DNA of 64,000 nucleotides from Sclerotinia nivalis. Lineage: Eukaryota > Ascomycota > Leotiomycetes > Helotiales > Sclerotiniaceae. The position numbers were made by a program, and so were the translations under genes. Location of the stretch: assembly GCA_029531795.1 (NCBI GenBank), contig JAPEIS010000010.1, positions 2,561,739 to 2,625,738 of the forward strand, written 5' to 3'. The notes beneath the pieces were generated by a model. The model worked only from the letters and a program-made list of their open reading frames with translations. It was not told the origin of the DNA and ran no database searches. Positions 12,431 through 23,588 of the stretch are shown here, in pieces; positions within the stretch are counted from its first letter, which is position 1; each line of letters starts with the position of its first letter.

Positions 12431-12479
12431 GATTTCTGATTTTTGATTTCTGATTTCTGATTTCTGATTTCTGATTTCT
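12431..12479. repeat. Heptanucleotide tandem repeat (TTTCTGA)n
   Basis: About seven copies of the 7-mer tttctga, the second of which has a one-base variant (ttttgat). It lies 210 bp upstream of the bHLH start codon, so it may be in the 5' UTR or promoter. On the minus strand the unit reads aatcaga, one base from the aatcaca unit at 2326. Confidence 0.9.
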
Positions 12480-12927
12480 TGTGAAAGCGCTTGATGGAAG
12501 TCGGAAAATTAATATGTGAAAGGGAAAGATGATTCCTTCATGATCCTTTTTGAAAGGAATGAGAAATATATGAGTAACATTAATATCCAATGTATATATT
12601 TTTTGAAAGTAATAAATAATTAAATATTTTAGAAATTGTATTTATTCCGGAACTGCTTTTTTTTTTTCCCTCAAAAGTTTTGAAGTTTTAAGTTCTGAAG
12701 TTTTGAGTTTTGAAGAGTGTTGGGGAAAGCTTTCCCTCCTCGAAATTGGCGCCTTTTGGTAGGTAAGATTGAGGGTGGGTGAGGTGAGGTTCTGCACTAA
12801 TATTGATTGATGGGGGGCCTTATTATGGTGGGGGAGACCAATGAATTTTTGATGACAATAACAAGTCCAAAGCCTTTAGTGAGCTGAGGTCCTGTTCCTT
12901 TCAAGGGTTCTTTTAGGAAGGAACTTC

Positions 12928-12984
12928 AAGGAAGGGGAAGGAGAAGGGGAAGGGGGAGGGGAAGGGGAAGGGGAGGGGAGAGGG
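12928..12984. repeat. Polypurine (GGGGAA)n tract
   Basis: About 57 bases of only G and A on the + strand, with many runs of four G separated by one or two A. Such tracts can form triplex or G-quadruplex DNA. It lies about 700 bp upstream of the bHLH gene start. Confidence 0.85.
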
Positions 12985-13600
12985 AATGTTCCGTTGATCT
13001 ACAAGAAGGTCTCGGTCTAAGGTTCTCGGTTTGAATTTCCTTTGGGGGGGAGAGTTATAAAAGGACAATGAATAATAGACTTTGTACTCTGTAGGCATTA
13101 CCTTGATTCGGGAGAAGGTTCATGGAACAATCACATGTCAAAAACATCCAAAACACCAAACATTTTTCTTTCTTCTCTCCCCTCTTGCTCTCTCTCCTGT
13201 CTCCTGTGCCGCCGCCCGGTCTTTTTTCTTCATCACTGCCGTGGGGCCGTTTTACCTAGGCAAGCCTCTCTCAATTGTTGCCCCGCCCACAAAACATGAT
13301 GAAGTAAAAAGATGAAATGAATTCTTGTTGATACTGTTCGTTAGGTACCTACCTATATAACTACCTGGTAGTGATCAACGTACTAGGTATGCATGAAGGG
13401 GAGGGGAATCGCCCACCATTCCCAGTCTAAAGAAATATGAAATGTGAAATGGGAAGTGAGAGTACGAAGCACCTAGAATTGAGGGGGATATATTATTAGA
13501 AAAGACCAGTGATTGCAGATTTGAGGAGCTAAGAGTACGAAACATCTTTATTGTTTTATATCTAGTTATTTTTAAATTGATGGAGGAAAGAATATACTCG

Positions 13601-13709
13601 GTAGGTAGGTAGGTAGGTAGGTAGTAATTTGTTTTTCCTATATCTGTCTGAAATATAATAAGTTCTGGTACTCTGGAGATATCTATCTATCTACCTATCT
13701 ATCTATCTT
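13601..13709. repeat. Paired tetranucleotide microsatellites
   Basis: Six copies of GTAG at 13601-13624, then an (ATCT)n array interrupted by one ATCTACCT at 13681-13709. They are ordinary simple repeats in a promoter region. Confidence 0.85.
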
Positions 13710-14878
13710 TACCAAAATCCAATACCTAGTAACTACATTCATCGCCCACATCTCATTCATTTACCTTCAACCCCATCAGTCTGCCTCACCTCTGTAAGGT
13801 CATATCACCGGAGTAATCAGTAATCAGCACTATATACCAGCATTAATCATTTATTCATCATTACGACGCTTATCATTGTATCATTGTACCTGCATCAATG
13901 ACCCCTCCTTCGCCTTCCACCATCTTTTTGTACAACGAACACGGCTTCTGTTTTGCGAATTGATCATCATTACCTGCAGGGTTCAAATCCTGAACCTCAC
14001 TTCAAAAATTACCTAGGTACATCTCAAGTCATAACCATCTCAAGTTATAACCATCTTTCAGCAAGTAACAAACCCCATTCCCGAGCCGGTATCTATCAGT
14101 CAGATATTGAGCCGTTGCGGGTTTTTCCCAGTTCTAGATTTCGGTATCAATAACTTCTTCTTTCCAATAAAAGTTGGCATGTTCCCAATGTGGCGTCCTC
14201 CATCCTAGGTTATCTATTTCGGTACCAAAGCAAAAAGCAAGTCAACAAATGCATCATATTACATTCTTCAATGCTGTGGTGGAACAACCAAGATATCTCA
14301 ACATCTTATCCCCCGCGACTTTAACGTGTCAAAGAGTCATTCAATCTTCAAAACAATCAACTAACTAAAACTGTCTATCCCGATTCCCCAGTTCTTTCCT
14401 TAGTTTCCCTAATTCTTTTTAGCACCGAGGTAAAAAAATAAAAATAAAAAAATACCCACGGCACGGGGATTTTACCTTCTCCATCTTCCTCCGCATTTTC
14501 GTCAATCCTCATTCCGGGGTGAATACCTAAAAGGGATATATCTCTCCATGATAGGTTATAATTCAGCCACCACCAGAAACCCAAATTTCAAAGGTAAGAT
14601 CTTATGATATCCTTCCAACATTTATTATTACCGAGTCGGCCCCATTATGCATTCGAGTGACATTGCAGCCAAAACGATACATTACGATGCTGGTAAATAC
14701 CTCTTTTTGACAAGGACTTCGCAGGGCTAACCATTTGCCATTTGATTTTGTCATCTGATGATATAATCTATTTGTTGACGACGACTGCAGATCTCGTCTG
14801 CTTCATGGGATGGGTAATGCTGATCTTAGACAGTTACACAGGTAGAAATCTTGGTGCCCAAAGACTATTTACTGCACA

Positions 14879-16648
14879 ATGGAAGACCTACCACTGAGGA
14901 AAGGTTCTCAGAATCAAAGTTTTGATAAAGCGATTCCAGTAATATTACGACCACTATCTAGAGCTTATATCTTGGGTTATGCATCAAGCGCAGGACCAAG
15001 ATTATTAACTCTTTTCTTGATCCACTTGAGCCGACATCGAAAGAATATTGATCCAAGACCTGCAGGTGAAGATTACTTTTGGAGTTCATTAGTTGGAATT
15101 TTGAGAGGGGGGTTAGAAATACAGAGGTTTCCAACATTTTGTGCCGCCCTGGTTGGCGGAAGTACTTTACTACAGGCACGTGAGCTCGTTATGGGAGGCG
15201 AGCATGTCGCTGACCTGGGCCTCAGATTCCTTTACGAGCGGTGTTTGAGAGATTATTGGGAAATCTACCCGTGATCACACAGCTGAGGTATGTTGGTCTA
15301 ATCTACGTAAAATAAGCTGCCCCGAATGCGAGGTAAAGAGCAAACGGAACCAGAATTGGGCTGGATGTTCTGCATCACGTCGCGGCTTTTGCGCCCCCTA
15401 CCTGCATCTTTTGGCAACAAACATCATAACATCATTTTTAGAGTCCTCGTCCTAACAAACAGTTTTCCAGGCTCACTCGCTACCTATCAACATTCATATC
15501 AGCTTACTTCAGTCTACAACCCCTCCAATCACGCCCAAGTAAAACCTTCACTGAAGACCTTCCACACGAAACGAAGAATGGCATTGAACTTCGACCCACC
15601 AGGTTTGCGGGAAGGACTCTGGATTTGACTCTCTTTGCTTTTACTCGAGCTCTTGATTGTATAGTTGGAGAGTTATGGGCTAAACGCAAGAGCCGACGAC
15701 AAGCCTCTGGGAAGTGGTCGAGAGTAAGTTTTTGCTCACTCGTTAACAGCGCATGAATACAGTAAAAGGCTAATACTGCAATAGCTAGATGAGATGATAT
15801 CATCTGTCACTGACCCGACCCTATTCGCAAGTTCCTGCGCTCTAATCATGTGGGCATTCATTTACACTCCCGCTCGTCTTCCCCGCGCCTACAACAAATG
15901 GATTAAATCCGCCGCTCAAGTGGATTCTCGTTTACTTAAAGCTCTTCGCTATTGTCGCTATGGTGAACTGAAATACGGCGTCGAAACGGGCCAAGCACAT
16001 CTTCTAGGAGATATGTGCAAAGATTATGGTCTGCCAGAAGAGTACGGAGATCCAACAAAATCTATCCCATTTCCTTGTGAATTAGTCCACATGGGTGCTG
16101 GTCCGAATTGCGAATTTCACGCGGTGTCAAGATTCTGTAAATCCTTCATTTGGTCTGCTTCAATGTATTTGCCACTAAACTTGGCACTTGTTCTCCGCAA
16201 TCCAAAAAATTCGAGAAAAGCCTTCGTCCATGCCCTTAAATCATCAGCTCGTTCTTCGGCTTTCCTTTCTGCATTCATAGCGCTCTTCTACTACGGAATC
16301 TGCCTAACTCGTACCAGATTTGGACCGCTTGTACTCGGTACCTGTCCGCACGCCTGTCAAGCCATCGACTCGGGTTATTGTATAGGAGCGGGATGTTGGA
16401 TGTGTGGATGGAGTGTACTTATAGAAAGTGCAAAGAGGAGGGAGGAAATGGGTTTATTTGTTGCCCCGAGAGCGCTGGCGACCTTACTGCCGAGGAGATA
16501 TAGATGGGAGGAGCAGTGGATTGAGAAGGCGGTTTTTGCTTGGGGGACGGCAGTCGTTTTTACTTGTGTGGGGGAGAACAAAAATCGGATTAGGGGTGTG
16601 TTGGGGAAGGTTTTGGGTGGGGTTTTGAATACTGGTGATGGGTTCTAG
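14879..16648 (+). CDS. TMEM135-like multi-pass membrane protein
   Basis: Exons 14879-15175, 15226-15287, 15471-15723 and 15785-16648 give 491 residues. Segments match fungal homologues of TMEM135, including FPTFCAALVGGSTLLQ, a Cys-containing stretch (PCELVHMGAGPNCEFH, then SRFCKSF), and near the C-terminus CIGAGCWMCGWSVLIESAKRRE with FVAPRALATLLP. Several hydrophobic segments are present (about residues 205-220, 335-350, 375-395 and 470-485). Animal TMEM135 sits on peroxisomes, mitochondria and lipid droplets and affects organelle dynamics, but the fungal role is unknown. Intron 1 poses a problem. Frame continuity from LLQ into IPLRAVFERLL needs a GC donor at 15176, whereas the better-looking GTGAGC at 15180 is out of phase with that acceptor. 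Introns 2 and 3 are normal GT-AG. Confidence 0.78.
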
Positions 16649-19600
16649 GGAGGCGGGCTTGAATGGATGTACCAGTAAGTGAAATGTAGCTCGGGGCATG
16701 ATTCGGTCAAGGAGTTTTATGGCGTTCGAAGAGTACATGTTGATAGGCGGAAGATTGAATATTGTACAACAACATTGCGGGACTTCATTGAATTTTGTCT
16801 GCCATGGTATGAGTCTACTTATTTGGTGGTTGTGCCTTCGTTTAATGACCGTCGGCTTTTCAATGACCTGAAAGTTCAGGTCATCAAACGCCCAGTTGCG
16901 ATAAGTTCGAGAACATGTTTTGCATAGCTGCAACAATGATGTCACAGGAGGCACTGAAACTTAGCCACTGTATTTCAGGATATCCTTAAGGTTGAGATTC
17001 AATGGCTCCAGAACCAGTAACAACAACGGACTGATAGACAATTCAGAACACAGAATGAGTTACGTCAACAAAATACCTATTTTAGCATGGTAAGTTCTTG
17101 ATTTTGATGGTGTAGCCATATGAGTGAAGGTATGGACAACAAGACTAATGAAATTTGAAGTCTTTGATGGCACACTCCAAGTACTGTGTACTATGTTAAC
17201 CATTGTATATAGTGTTATTGACCTGGTGGGACCTTGACAAGAGAATTTGTTTAGGGCAGGTAGACCAAGGCTAGTAGTGTATTGGTTGCCTAGCCTGGTA
17301 CTATTCTGGTCTAATTTGTTCCAACACTCCTCTAATCCTGATTCTGATACATCGGGCTGGTGCCCAAAGTTCAGGCTGTTTTTTATTTTGTCCAAGCATC
17401 TTTGTTTTCGTTCGCCAAAATGACCGAAAAAAAGTTCCCATCTTTGTGAGCGAGGCATGCTAAGCTGGGGCAGTACTGGAAGCAAGTTCTTGCCAGTCAC
17501 TAAGTCAAAGTTGTCAAATGTTATGAGCATTTGGCACGTGTTGGCTTCGGAGACAATCATTCGTGTCGACTCAGTGACACAAAGGATTTGTTGAATACTG
17601 TAAGAAATAATCCAAGCTTTTCAAGGAATTCAAAGGAGTCCAAACCGAATTCCGATCCGAATTAAGGCTTTCTAATTCGAATTCCAGTATTTGCCCGTAT
17701 CGCCACGGCAGTCTTCAGTACTAAAATATTCAATATTCCCAGTGGTATAGATTACGATATCGGCGCACGGGAAAATCTCCAAAAGGATCAACTCGTACCA
17801 CCCACTCGAGTGGGGCGTATCAGGAATACGGAAATACTATTGACTACAGCGATCATGGTTTATCTATCCACGGAGCTTTTTTCATGCCAACTACTCATTC
17901 GAGAGAGGTCAGGCAGGAAGAATAGTTGCGCTATGGAATGCATCGTTGTTTGCTGTAAATATCTCAGTCAAAGTTTGTATGTGAAGTCATGTAGCGCTTT
18001 ATTCTGGCAGGCTGCAAGTGGCTCAAACATAAAGATGACGATTGCTATTCTTATATCTTCCCATGCATTTTATCTTCACCTCTTCCATGTTTAATTCTAT
18101 TCTGGCACATAAGAATGCCATCAAGTTCCAAATCCTTCAAGAAAAGGTATCCGCTTCAGTCACCTCATATTGTCTGCACAAATTACAAAGTAAGATTTTC
18201 CATGACCAAGAATGCCAGCAGCCAGGAATACTGACACCAGGCATAGTTCCATGGGCAATCATTCTCACCATGCCAACCTGAGCGCCCCGGTCGGTTTCTC
18301 TATCAAGAACAGTTTTCTATAACATTAATGGAGCTCTCTCGGAAGGCATCCACTGCCCCGCCAAATATCGTGACATCAATGAACTAAAGAACGATATTAG
18401 CACAGTCGAGCAGGAAAGTATTCGTACAGTTGTTCTCGATCTCCCTAGTTGGCAGTGTTTTGATGTTGGCAACAATTGTGAAATTGCAACGAGTCCTTCC
18501 TAACCTCAAGGAAATCGTGTTTGTTTGTGCCAGCCAAGAGAAGTTGGAGAGATTTAGTTTTCCGAAATCAGTCCTTCGGTTTGTGCCAATGAGACTTGTT
18601 GAGTTCAAGCCTACGGGATGTCTTTTGAGCGAGAGGAAATCTTTAAAAAACCAAAGCCGATCACATAAGCATTATACACTTGATGGCTATGTAGATGAGG
18701 ATGAGAATGAAGGGGACGAATAGAAGGAGGAAGACGAGGTTGATGAAAATGACGAGGAGAACTTGACTTGGGAGGACAAGAAGAAGCACTTCGAAGATAC
18801 ATTCTATGAATCTCTCCCAAATCCTGAAAATCAATTACATCATGACAGGGAGGCCTATCCAAGAATTAGCGTTCCCAAGATTATATTCATTGGAGTCAAG
18901 GTATTATCGTGTGAATGGCTCGAACAAAAATGACGATGTTCCTGCTGATGCTGAGTCTTCTTTGTAATGGTGTCACTGTGAGTGTTTAGGTTAGATTGGG
19001 AAGGGGAAATCGACCTGGGACATTGAGATCAGTCGGAATTCAAATCCGTGTTCGGCTGCGGTCCGGGTATTCAAATGATGTTCTATCGCGTCTGAATAAA
19101 ATAATCTTCTATGCTAAATATTTACGAAATGACGGGTTGACGAAAGGAGTTATGATGACTTCCGAGATGAGTACTTTTCTGGTATGGAACCTAGTGACTT
19201 AGACATCGTTAGTAAAGCCATCTCCGTTCACTGAACTGGAGATTTTCATCCGAAATTTCACTTGTGTGGTTATTACTGAGCTTGATATCATCATATCCTG
19301 TGTTAAGGTTGGAGTTAGATGCAGTGGCCGGGTAATCGGAGAGCCCGTGCTCTGGGAAGTTGTTGCTTCGCCGAATTCTTCCAAAGATGATAGCTTTGCA
19401 AGAGTAAATGTCAATTTTTTCTTTTTGAATATGTTATGGGTGGTGCTATTTGAGTGTCTAAGTCAGTTTAATCTGGGCTGGTATGATGGTAATATACACC
19501 ATGAGGCATTGTTCAAAATATACTGACTTTTCAAAGGAATTCAGTCTTGCAAGCCAACCTCGAGATTGTCAGCATCCTACATCTGCCATTCCGGGTTAGT

Positions 19601-20086
19601 TGATGGGGGTGGGTGTCTTGTTACACATATCACCTGGCTCGGGAAATAATCTGGAGATTATTTTCAGTAGATGACTTTGATCTGTTTCAAAGTAGACTGC
19701 GCAACGGGTACATTATCTATGAGTATTTATGAATTGCAGGTTATTTCTGTGTAGTCTACAAACGATAGATTGAAGAATTCATATTTAACTGATCGGTCCC
19801 GGAATTTAATGAACAATAACTGAACATAAATTTAAACTTTAAACAGTTCTTGAACATCAAGAGATTGGGTGAGCATCACAATAAGTGTTGCTCATACAAT
19901 AAAAATAACACAAGAATAACCATCAGACAATATCCCTCAGATATATATTTATATGCAAGTTGCGCTCTGTGTTTAAAACATACTCTCACCATCATCTACT
20001 CTTCAAAATATTCAAACACTCAAAAATTTCGAAAGATTCAGATCATTCAAACCTTCTAACAAACTCAAACCACCACACAATCAGAA
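16649..20086. other. Gene-poor stretch with one decayed gene
   Basis: Apart from the probable pseudogene at 18292-18930, nothing here is clearly coding. An open frame on the minus strand at 17060-17560 (166 codons) has no family resemblance that I recognise. The right end contains a TATA-like atatatatttatatg (about 19940-19954) before the small Cys-rich gene. Confidence 0.4.
18292..18930 (+). pseudogene. Decayed gene fragment with acidic C-terminal region (possibly 2EXR-type)
   Basis: Two overlapping frames together look like one old protein. The first reads INGALSEGIHCPAKYRD and then IRTVVLDLPSW. After a frame change near 18455 the second reads LPNLKEIVFVCASQEKLERF and SVLRFVPMRL. An in-frame TAG at 18721 interrupts a strongly acidic Glu/Asp stretch that continues beyond it (KEEDEVDENDEENLTWEDKK). 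The pattern of a 'leading residues of LPNLKEIVFVC' block recalls fungal 2EXR-domain proteins, but I do not see the 2EXR core itself. The combination of frame shift, stop and open frame on both sides suggests a recently broken gene. An unrecognised intron is the alternative. Confidence 0.35.
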
Positions 20087-20287
20087 ATGTCGGCAAACCA
20101 ACAACAAGCATGCGCCTCCTGCTACTACGAGCAAGTCAAATGTTGCGTCTGCGCTGAGGTCAGTAATCGATTCATCAGCAATCCCTGCGCCACTTGCGTG
20201 TCAGGACAGACATGTGCTTCGTGGAACGGAGCAGACGTCGTGTGGGTTGAGTATTGCTATACATGCCAGTTAAACATGTTGTATTAG
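20087..20287 (+). CDS. Small cysteine-rich protein, unknown function
   Basis: A 66-residue frame with ten cysteines, including paired patterns CASC, CCVC and CATC-C. It has no signal peptide (it begins MSANQQQACASCYYEQ), so it is probably intracellular. The start is preceded by an A/C-rich leader of the kind seen in fungal 5' UTRs, with cagaaATGTC context, and by a TATA-like motif about 135 bp upstream. No known domain is recognised. The spacing of CxxC pairs could bind a metal ion, but that is inference. A short intron beginning at the GTCAGT near 20160 is possible and would change the C-terminus. Confidence 0.5.
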   Translation: MSANQQQACASCYYEQVKCCVCAEVSNRFISNPCATCVSGQTCASWNGADVVWVEYCYTCQLNMLY

Positions 20288-21753
20288 TCTACATATGTAA
20301 CGGATGCCTCTCGGTAGGTCAGACAATCAGTTCTCTATCCTTTCCTTTCTTCTTTCATTTGCTAGATAGCTAAGTAAGTAAGTACATTCCAGCTAGTATC
20401 TAGCTAGTTGTCACTTAACCAAGAAAACCCCACCCCCAAAAATACACTTTCCTTATGTAAATCACTCTTAAGCAAACAAGATGATTGAAGTGAGTAAAAA
20501 AAAATGTCCAGGGAGCAACTCCTAGAACATAAAAAATAAAAAATAAAAGTTTTTCCATTAGAACAACTCAGATTCTGTGAATGTGACTTCAATGACTTTG
20601 ATAATATATGCCTTGGTTGGTTTCTTTGTCTTTCAGATCAAAACCTATTTGAAAACAAAGAAACAATTGTAAATAAAATAGTGATATATCTTATTGTTTC
20701 CTTCTATAACTCAAAGAAAGTTCTCGAAGATGATAAATATATCAGGATTGCAGCCATTGCATCTGGAACACCTTTTGAAGATCCAACCCAATACAAAAGA
20801 CCGTTAGAAGTGAACTGGAGTTGAAACAGTGTAGAAAACAAGTACAAAAATTCCTTACAATACATGACCGAAAGACCAGCGATTAGAACTGACAAGGGTC
20901 TTTGATCGCAAAACTTAAACGCACTAGAATTTATACGTATTCGTACTCTAAAGAAGCTCGTATGGGCCGTAGAAGAATCAGGAACATTTCTTGAAGAAGT
21001 GAAAAGGACATAAAAGCAGTTGAAACCGGCTGTACTATCCATTGAAAAGTATAGATCCTCGATTATAAGCCTAAGGACTAACCGCATAGCTCCGTCACGT
21101 GTGGTTGAAAGCCATCAGGGAAAGCTAAGAAGAATTAATGACAGTATTCTAGGGATGTGGGACAAATTAAGAGTTTCAGGATGTATCCCATTGAAGGTAC
21201 ACAATAAAAAGTATCAAATATCTGAGGCCAAAAACATCAGCTCACTTGTTTTTTAACATACATTTGATATACCGAAAGTTCTTGCTCTTTGACCGGAGTG
21301 TCTATATTGTTGAAAGAGCTTTGCTTGAAATAATCAGCCCAGTACCAAGGGCATGGCAATTGCTGATGGAATAATCATAAAACATTGACTCTAAGAAATA
21401 ACTCAAAATGACAGAACTCAAAGATTGCATCCACGGTGCACCATCATCCATGCAGAACCTCATGGGTTAGAAAGCTTTCCTAAGGGAGTAGCCTTAATTA
21501 AAACGTCACTTGGTATCTATATCCCGTAATCTTTCTTTCACGTTGCATGACTGGTACTTCTATTTGACTAGATACCATTAAACTCGTCACCGGTTTTGCG
21601 ATCAATTTATTAATAAACCGAAAACTAAAATAATAAAATTGAACAACTATATACATTGAGAAATGTGACCATCATGCCAGTGGTGCTCAGTTCTGGTGAT
21701 GTTAGAATCAGCCAAACACAAGACGCTCCTCTCGCTCTTCTCTCCGACACTAT
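20288..21753. other. Intergenic, no supported gene
   Basis: About 1.47 kb of AT-rich DNA. Short open frames on both strands (20704-21087 minus, 21020-21256 plus) have no recognisable domain. The right end should hold the 3' UTR of the GMC oxidase. Confidence 0.45.
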
Positions 21754-23588
21754 TTAAATGTCCTCCTTGATCAAATCTGCCGCTCTCTCTGCTACAGCGT
21801 ACAAAGTACTGACCAAATGTCCACAAACCTGCATAGGCAATATGCTAGCATCCACAACTCTCACATTTGATGTCCCATAGACCTTCAATCTTGAATCTAC
21901 TACTCCACCAACCTCTCTTGGCATCATAGCAGCGGTTGATACTGGGTGAAAGTTGGAACGATAGCCAGCTTTAATCCACTCAGACCACTCCACCTCGGTA
22001 GCATTTGCTGATAATGTCTCCAAACCTGGTTTAGTTTCTGAGCCAACCAGAGTGGACAATGGAGAGGTAGCGTAGACGGAACGGATGAACTTGGCAGTGG
22101 TGATTTGCGATGTAATATCCCAGTCAAGCATGAAATAATTTGGATTGATCGCCGCAGGAGTGCCTGGTGTCGAAGAAGTGATGTGTATATTTCCTCTTGC
22201 AAATGGCAATAGAGCCCAATACTCTGACGTGAAACCTTTCGCGGATGGCATGACGAGGATCTCAGCCATGGGAATCGGGTGGGTGGTTGAAAAAATAAGG
22301 TCATGTTGAATTTTGAAGGATTCCAACAAATCAGCAGCTTTTGTAATATTACCAGACGCAGCCGAGACTTGTGCAGCATATGAAGGAAGAGAATCAAGAA
22401 CATGAGCGGAGATATTTTGGATTTCAGAACCAAAAACTTGGGCCGCTGAAGGATAAGCGACCAAGGTACCGACCCCAGAGAAGGAGGCATCCTCTGAAAC
22501 CGTGTATGCAAGGCCATTGTTCGTCTGATCTTGAAGATTTTCTCCGACAGTTGGAAGATCAACCACGACTGGAATGTTGTACTTGTTTAAGATGGAAGGA
22601 TTTCCGATGCCAGAAAGTTCGAGAAGTAGAGGGGACGACAAAGCTCCAGCTGAAAGGATAACTTCTGAATTTGCAGAAATGGTGTATGGGATGCTCGAGT
22701 TGTTGGTAAGAACCTCGACTCCATTTGCAGTAGGGACATCGGCACCAGATTTCCAAGTAAGTCGCTGAGCCATGGTATTTGGGTAAAGATGAAGGTTGGT
22801 GCGGTTTGCAATTGGATAATAGTATGCTCGTCCGGCATCATGACGAACGTTCAAGGTTCCATCGTAGGTAGCTGGGTAGCGATTATAACCAACCATTCTA
22901 CCAGTGTTAACATCCCGATTCGCAAAAACACCGAGAGAAGCGTAGGTATCGTTCAAAGTTATGTGAAAGTCATCATTGGCCAAATTATCGAGCCAGCCAA
23001 CCTTCAATGGCCCATCGAATCCATTTGCCGAGGGATCGTATGAAGCACCGGTTTCAGCTTGAGCAGCAGTAGGAGGTTGAAGTCTCTGAGACTTCTTGTA
23101 GTATGGGAATAAATTCTCCCAATTCCATCCATCATTTCCAAGGGCTGCCCAAGCATCAATCTGAACATCTTCAGCTCGGGTATATGCCATCCCTGGTTGT
23201 GTTAGAAATTTCATGCGAGAATTTAAGATAAACACAACATACCATTGATCGTGCTAGTACCTCCTATGACTTTCCCGGCTCGTAAAGTCTGCGTAGCGTT
23301 CCCTGCATACTTCTGATTGATTGATTGGTATGCCCAATCGATGTCGGTCCCAAAAGCCAATCCATAACCGGCCGGGTTAGTTATATTGACATTGTTGTAG
23401 CCTGAATCACCTGCTTCAATCACGGCCACAGTGACATCCAACTCGGATAAACGGTTTGCAATGACTAGACCACTTGTTCCACCACCTACGATAACATAAT
23501 CATAAGTTAGACTAAGGTCGGGACTGGCAATGGCCAAGGAGGCTAAAGCAAAAGCAGGAAGTAAATGATTCATCATCGATGAAGGCAA
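21754..23588 (-). CDS. Secreted GMC-family FAD oxidoreductase
   Basis: Complement of 23243-23588 joined to 21754-23192, giving 594 residues. The 50 bp intron (23193-23242) has GTATGT...CCAG ends and joins STING to MAYTRAED. An N-terminal signal peptide is likely (hydrophobic LLPAFALASLAIAS at residues 9-22). The FAD-binding motif VIVGGGTSGLVIANRLSE is at about 32-49, with Glu58 as the usual ribose ligand. The GMC signature GKVIGGTSTINGM lies at about 105-117. The active-site pair is His531 (SNFHPVST) and His574 (CGHLVS), spaced as in aryl-alcohol and glucose oxidases (AA3_2). The substrate cannot be assigned: an alcohol or sugar oxidase or dehydrogenase acting outside the cell, for example supplying peroxide, is most likely. 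Met1 or Met5 could start translation. Confidence 0.93.

Larger units (their letters stand above)
12222..14878. other. Long repeat-rich intergenic region between the bHLH and TMEM135-like genes
   Basis: About 2.65 kb, the shared upstream region of two divergent genes. It contains a heptamer array (12431-12479), a polypurine G/A tract (12928-12984), a (GTAG)n array at 13601-13624 and a (ATCT)n-like array at 13681-13709. CT-rich stretches near 13160-13200 could be core promoter pyrimidine tracts. Open frames present are short and unconvincing. Confidence 0.5.

Noticed and set aside
17060..17560. 166-codon minus-strand frame
   Set aside because: Length is notable, but I recognise no domain, no convincing start context and no flanking exons. 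Not supported without transcript data.
20704..21087. 127-codon minus-strand frame
   Set aside because: The + strand of this stretch also reads as partly protein-like with stops. Neither strand gives a known domain, so no call is made.
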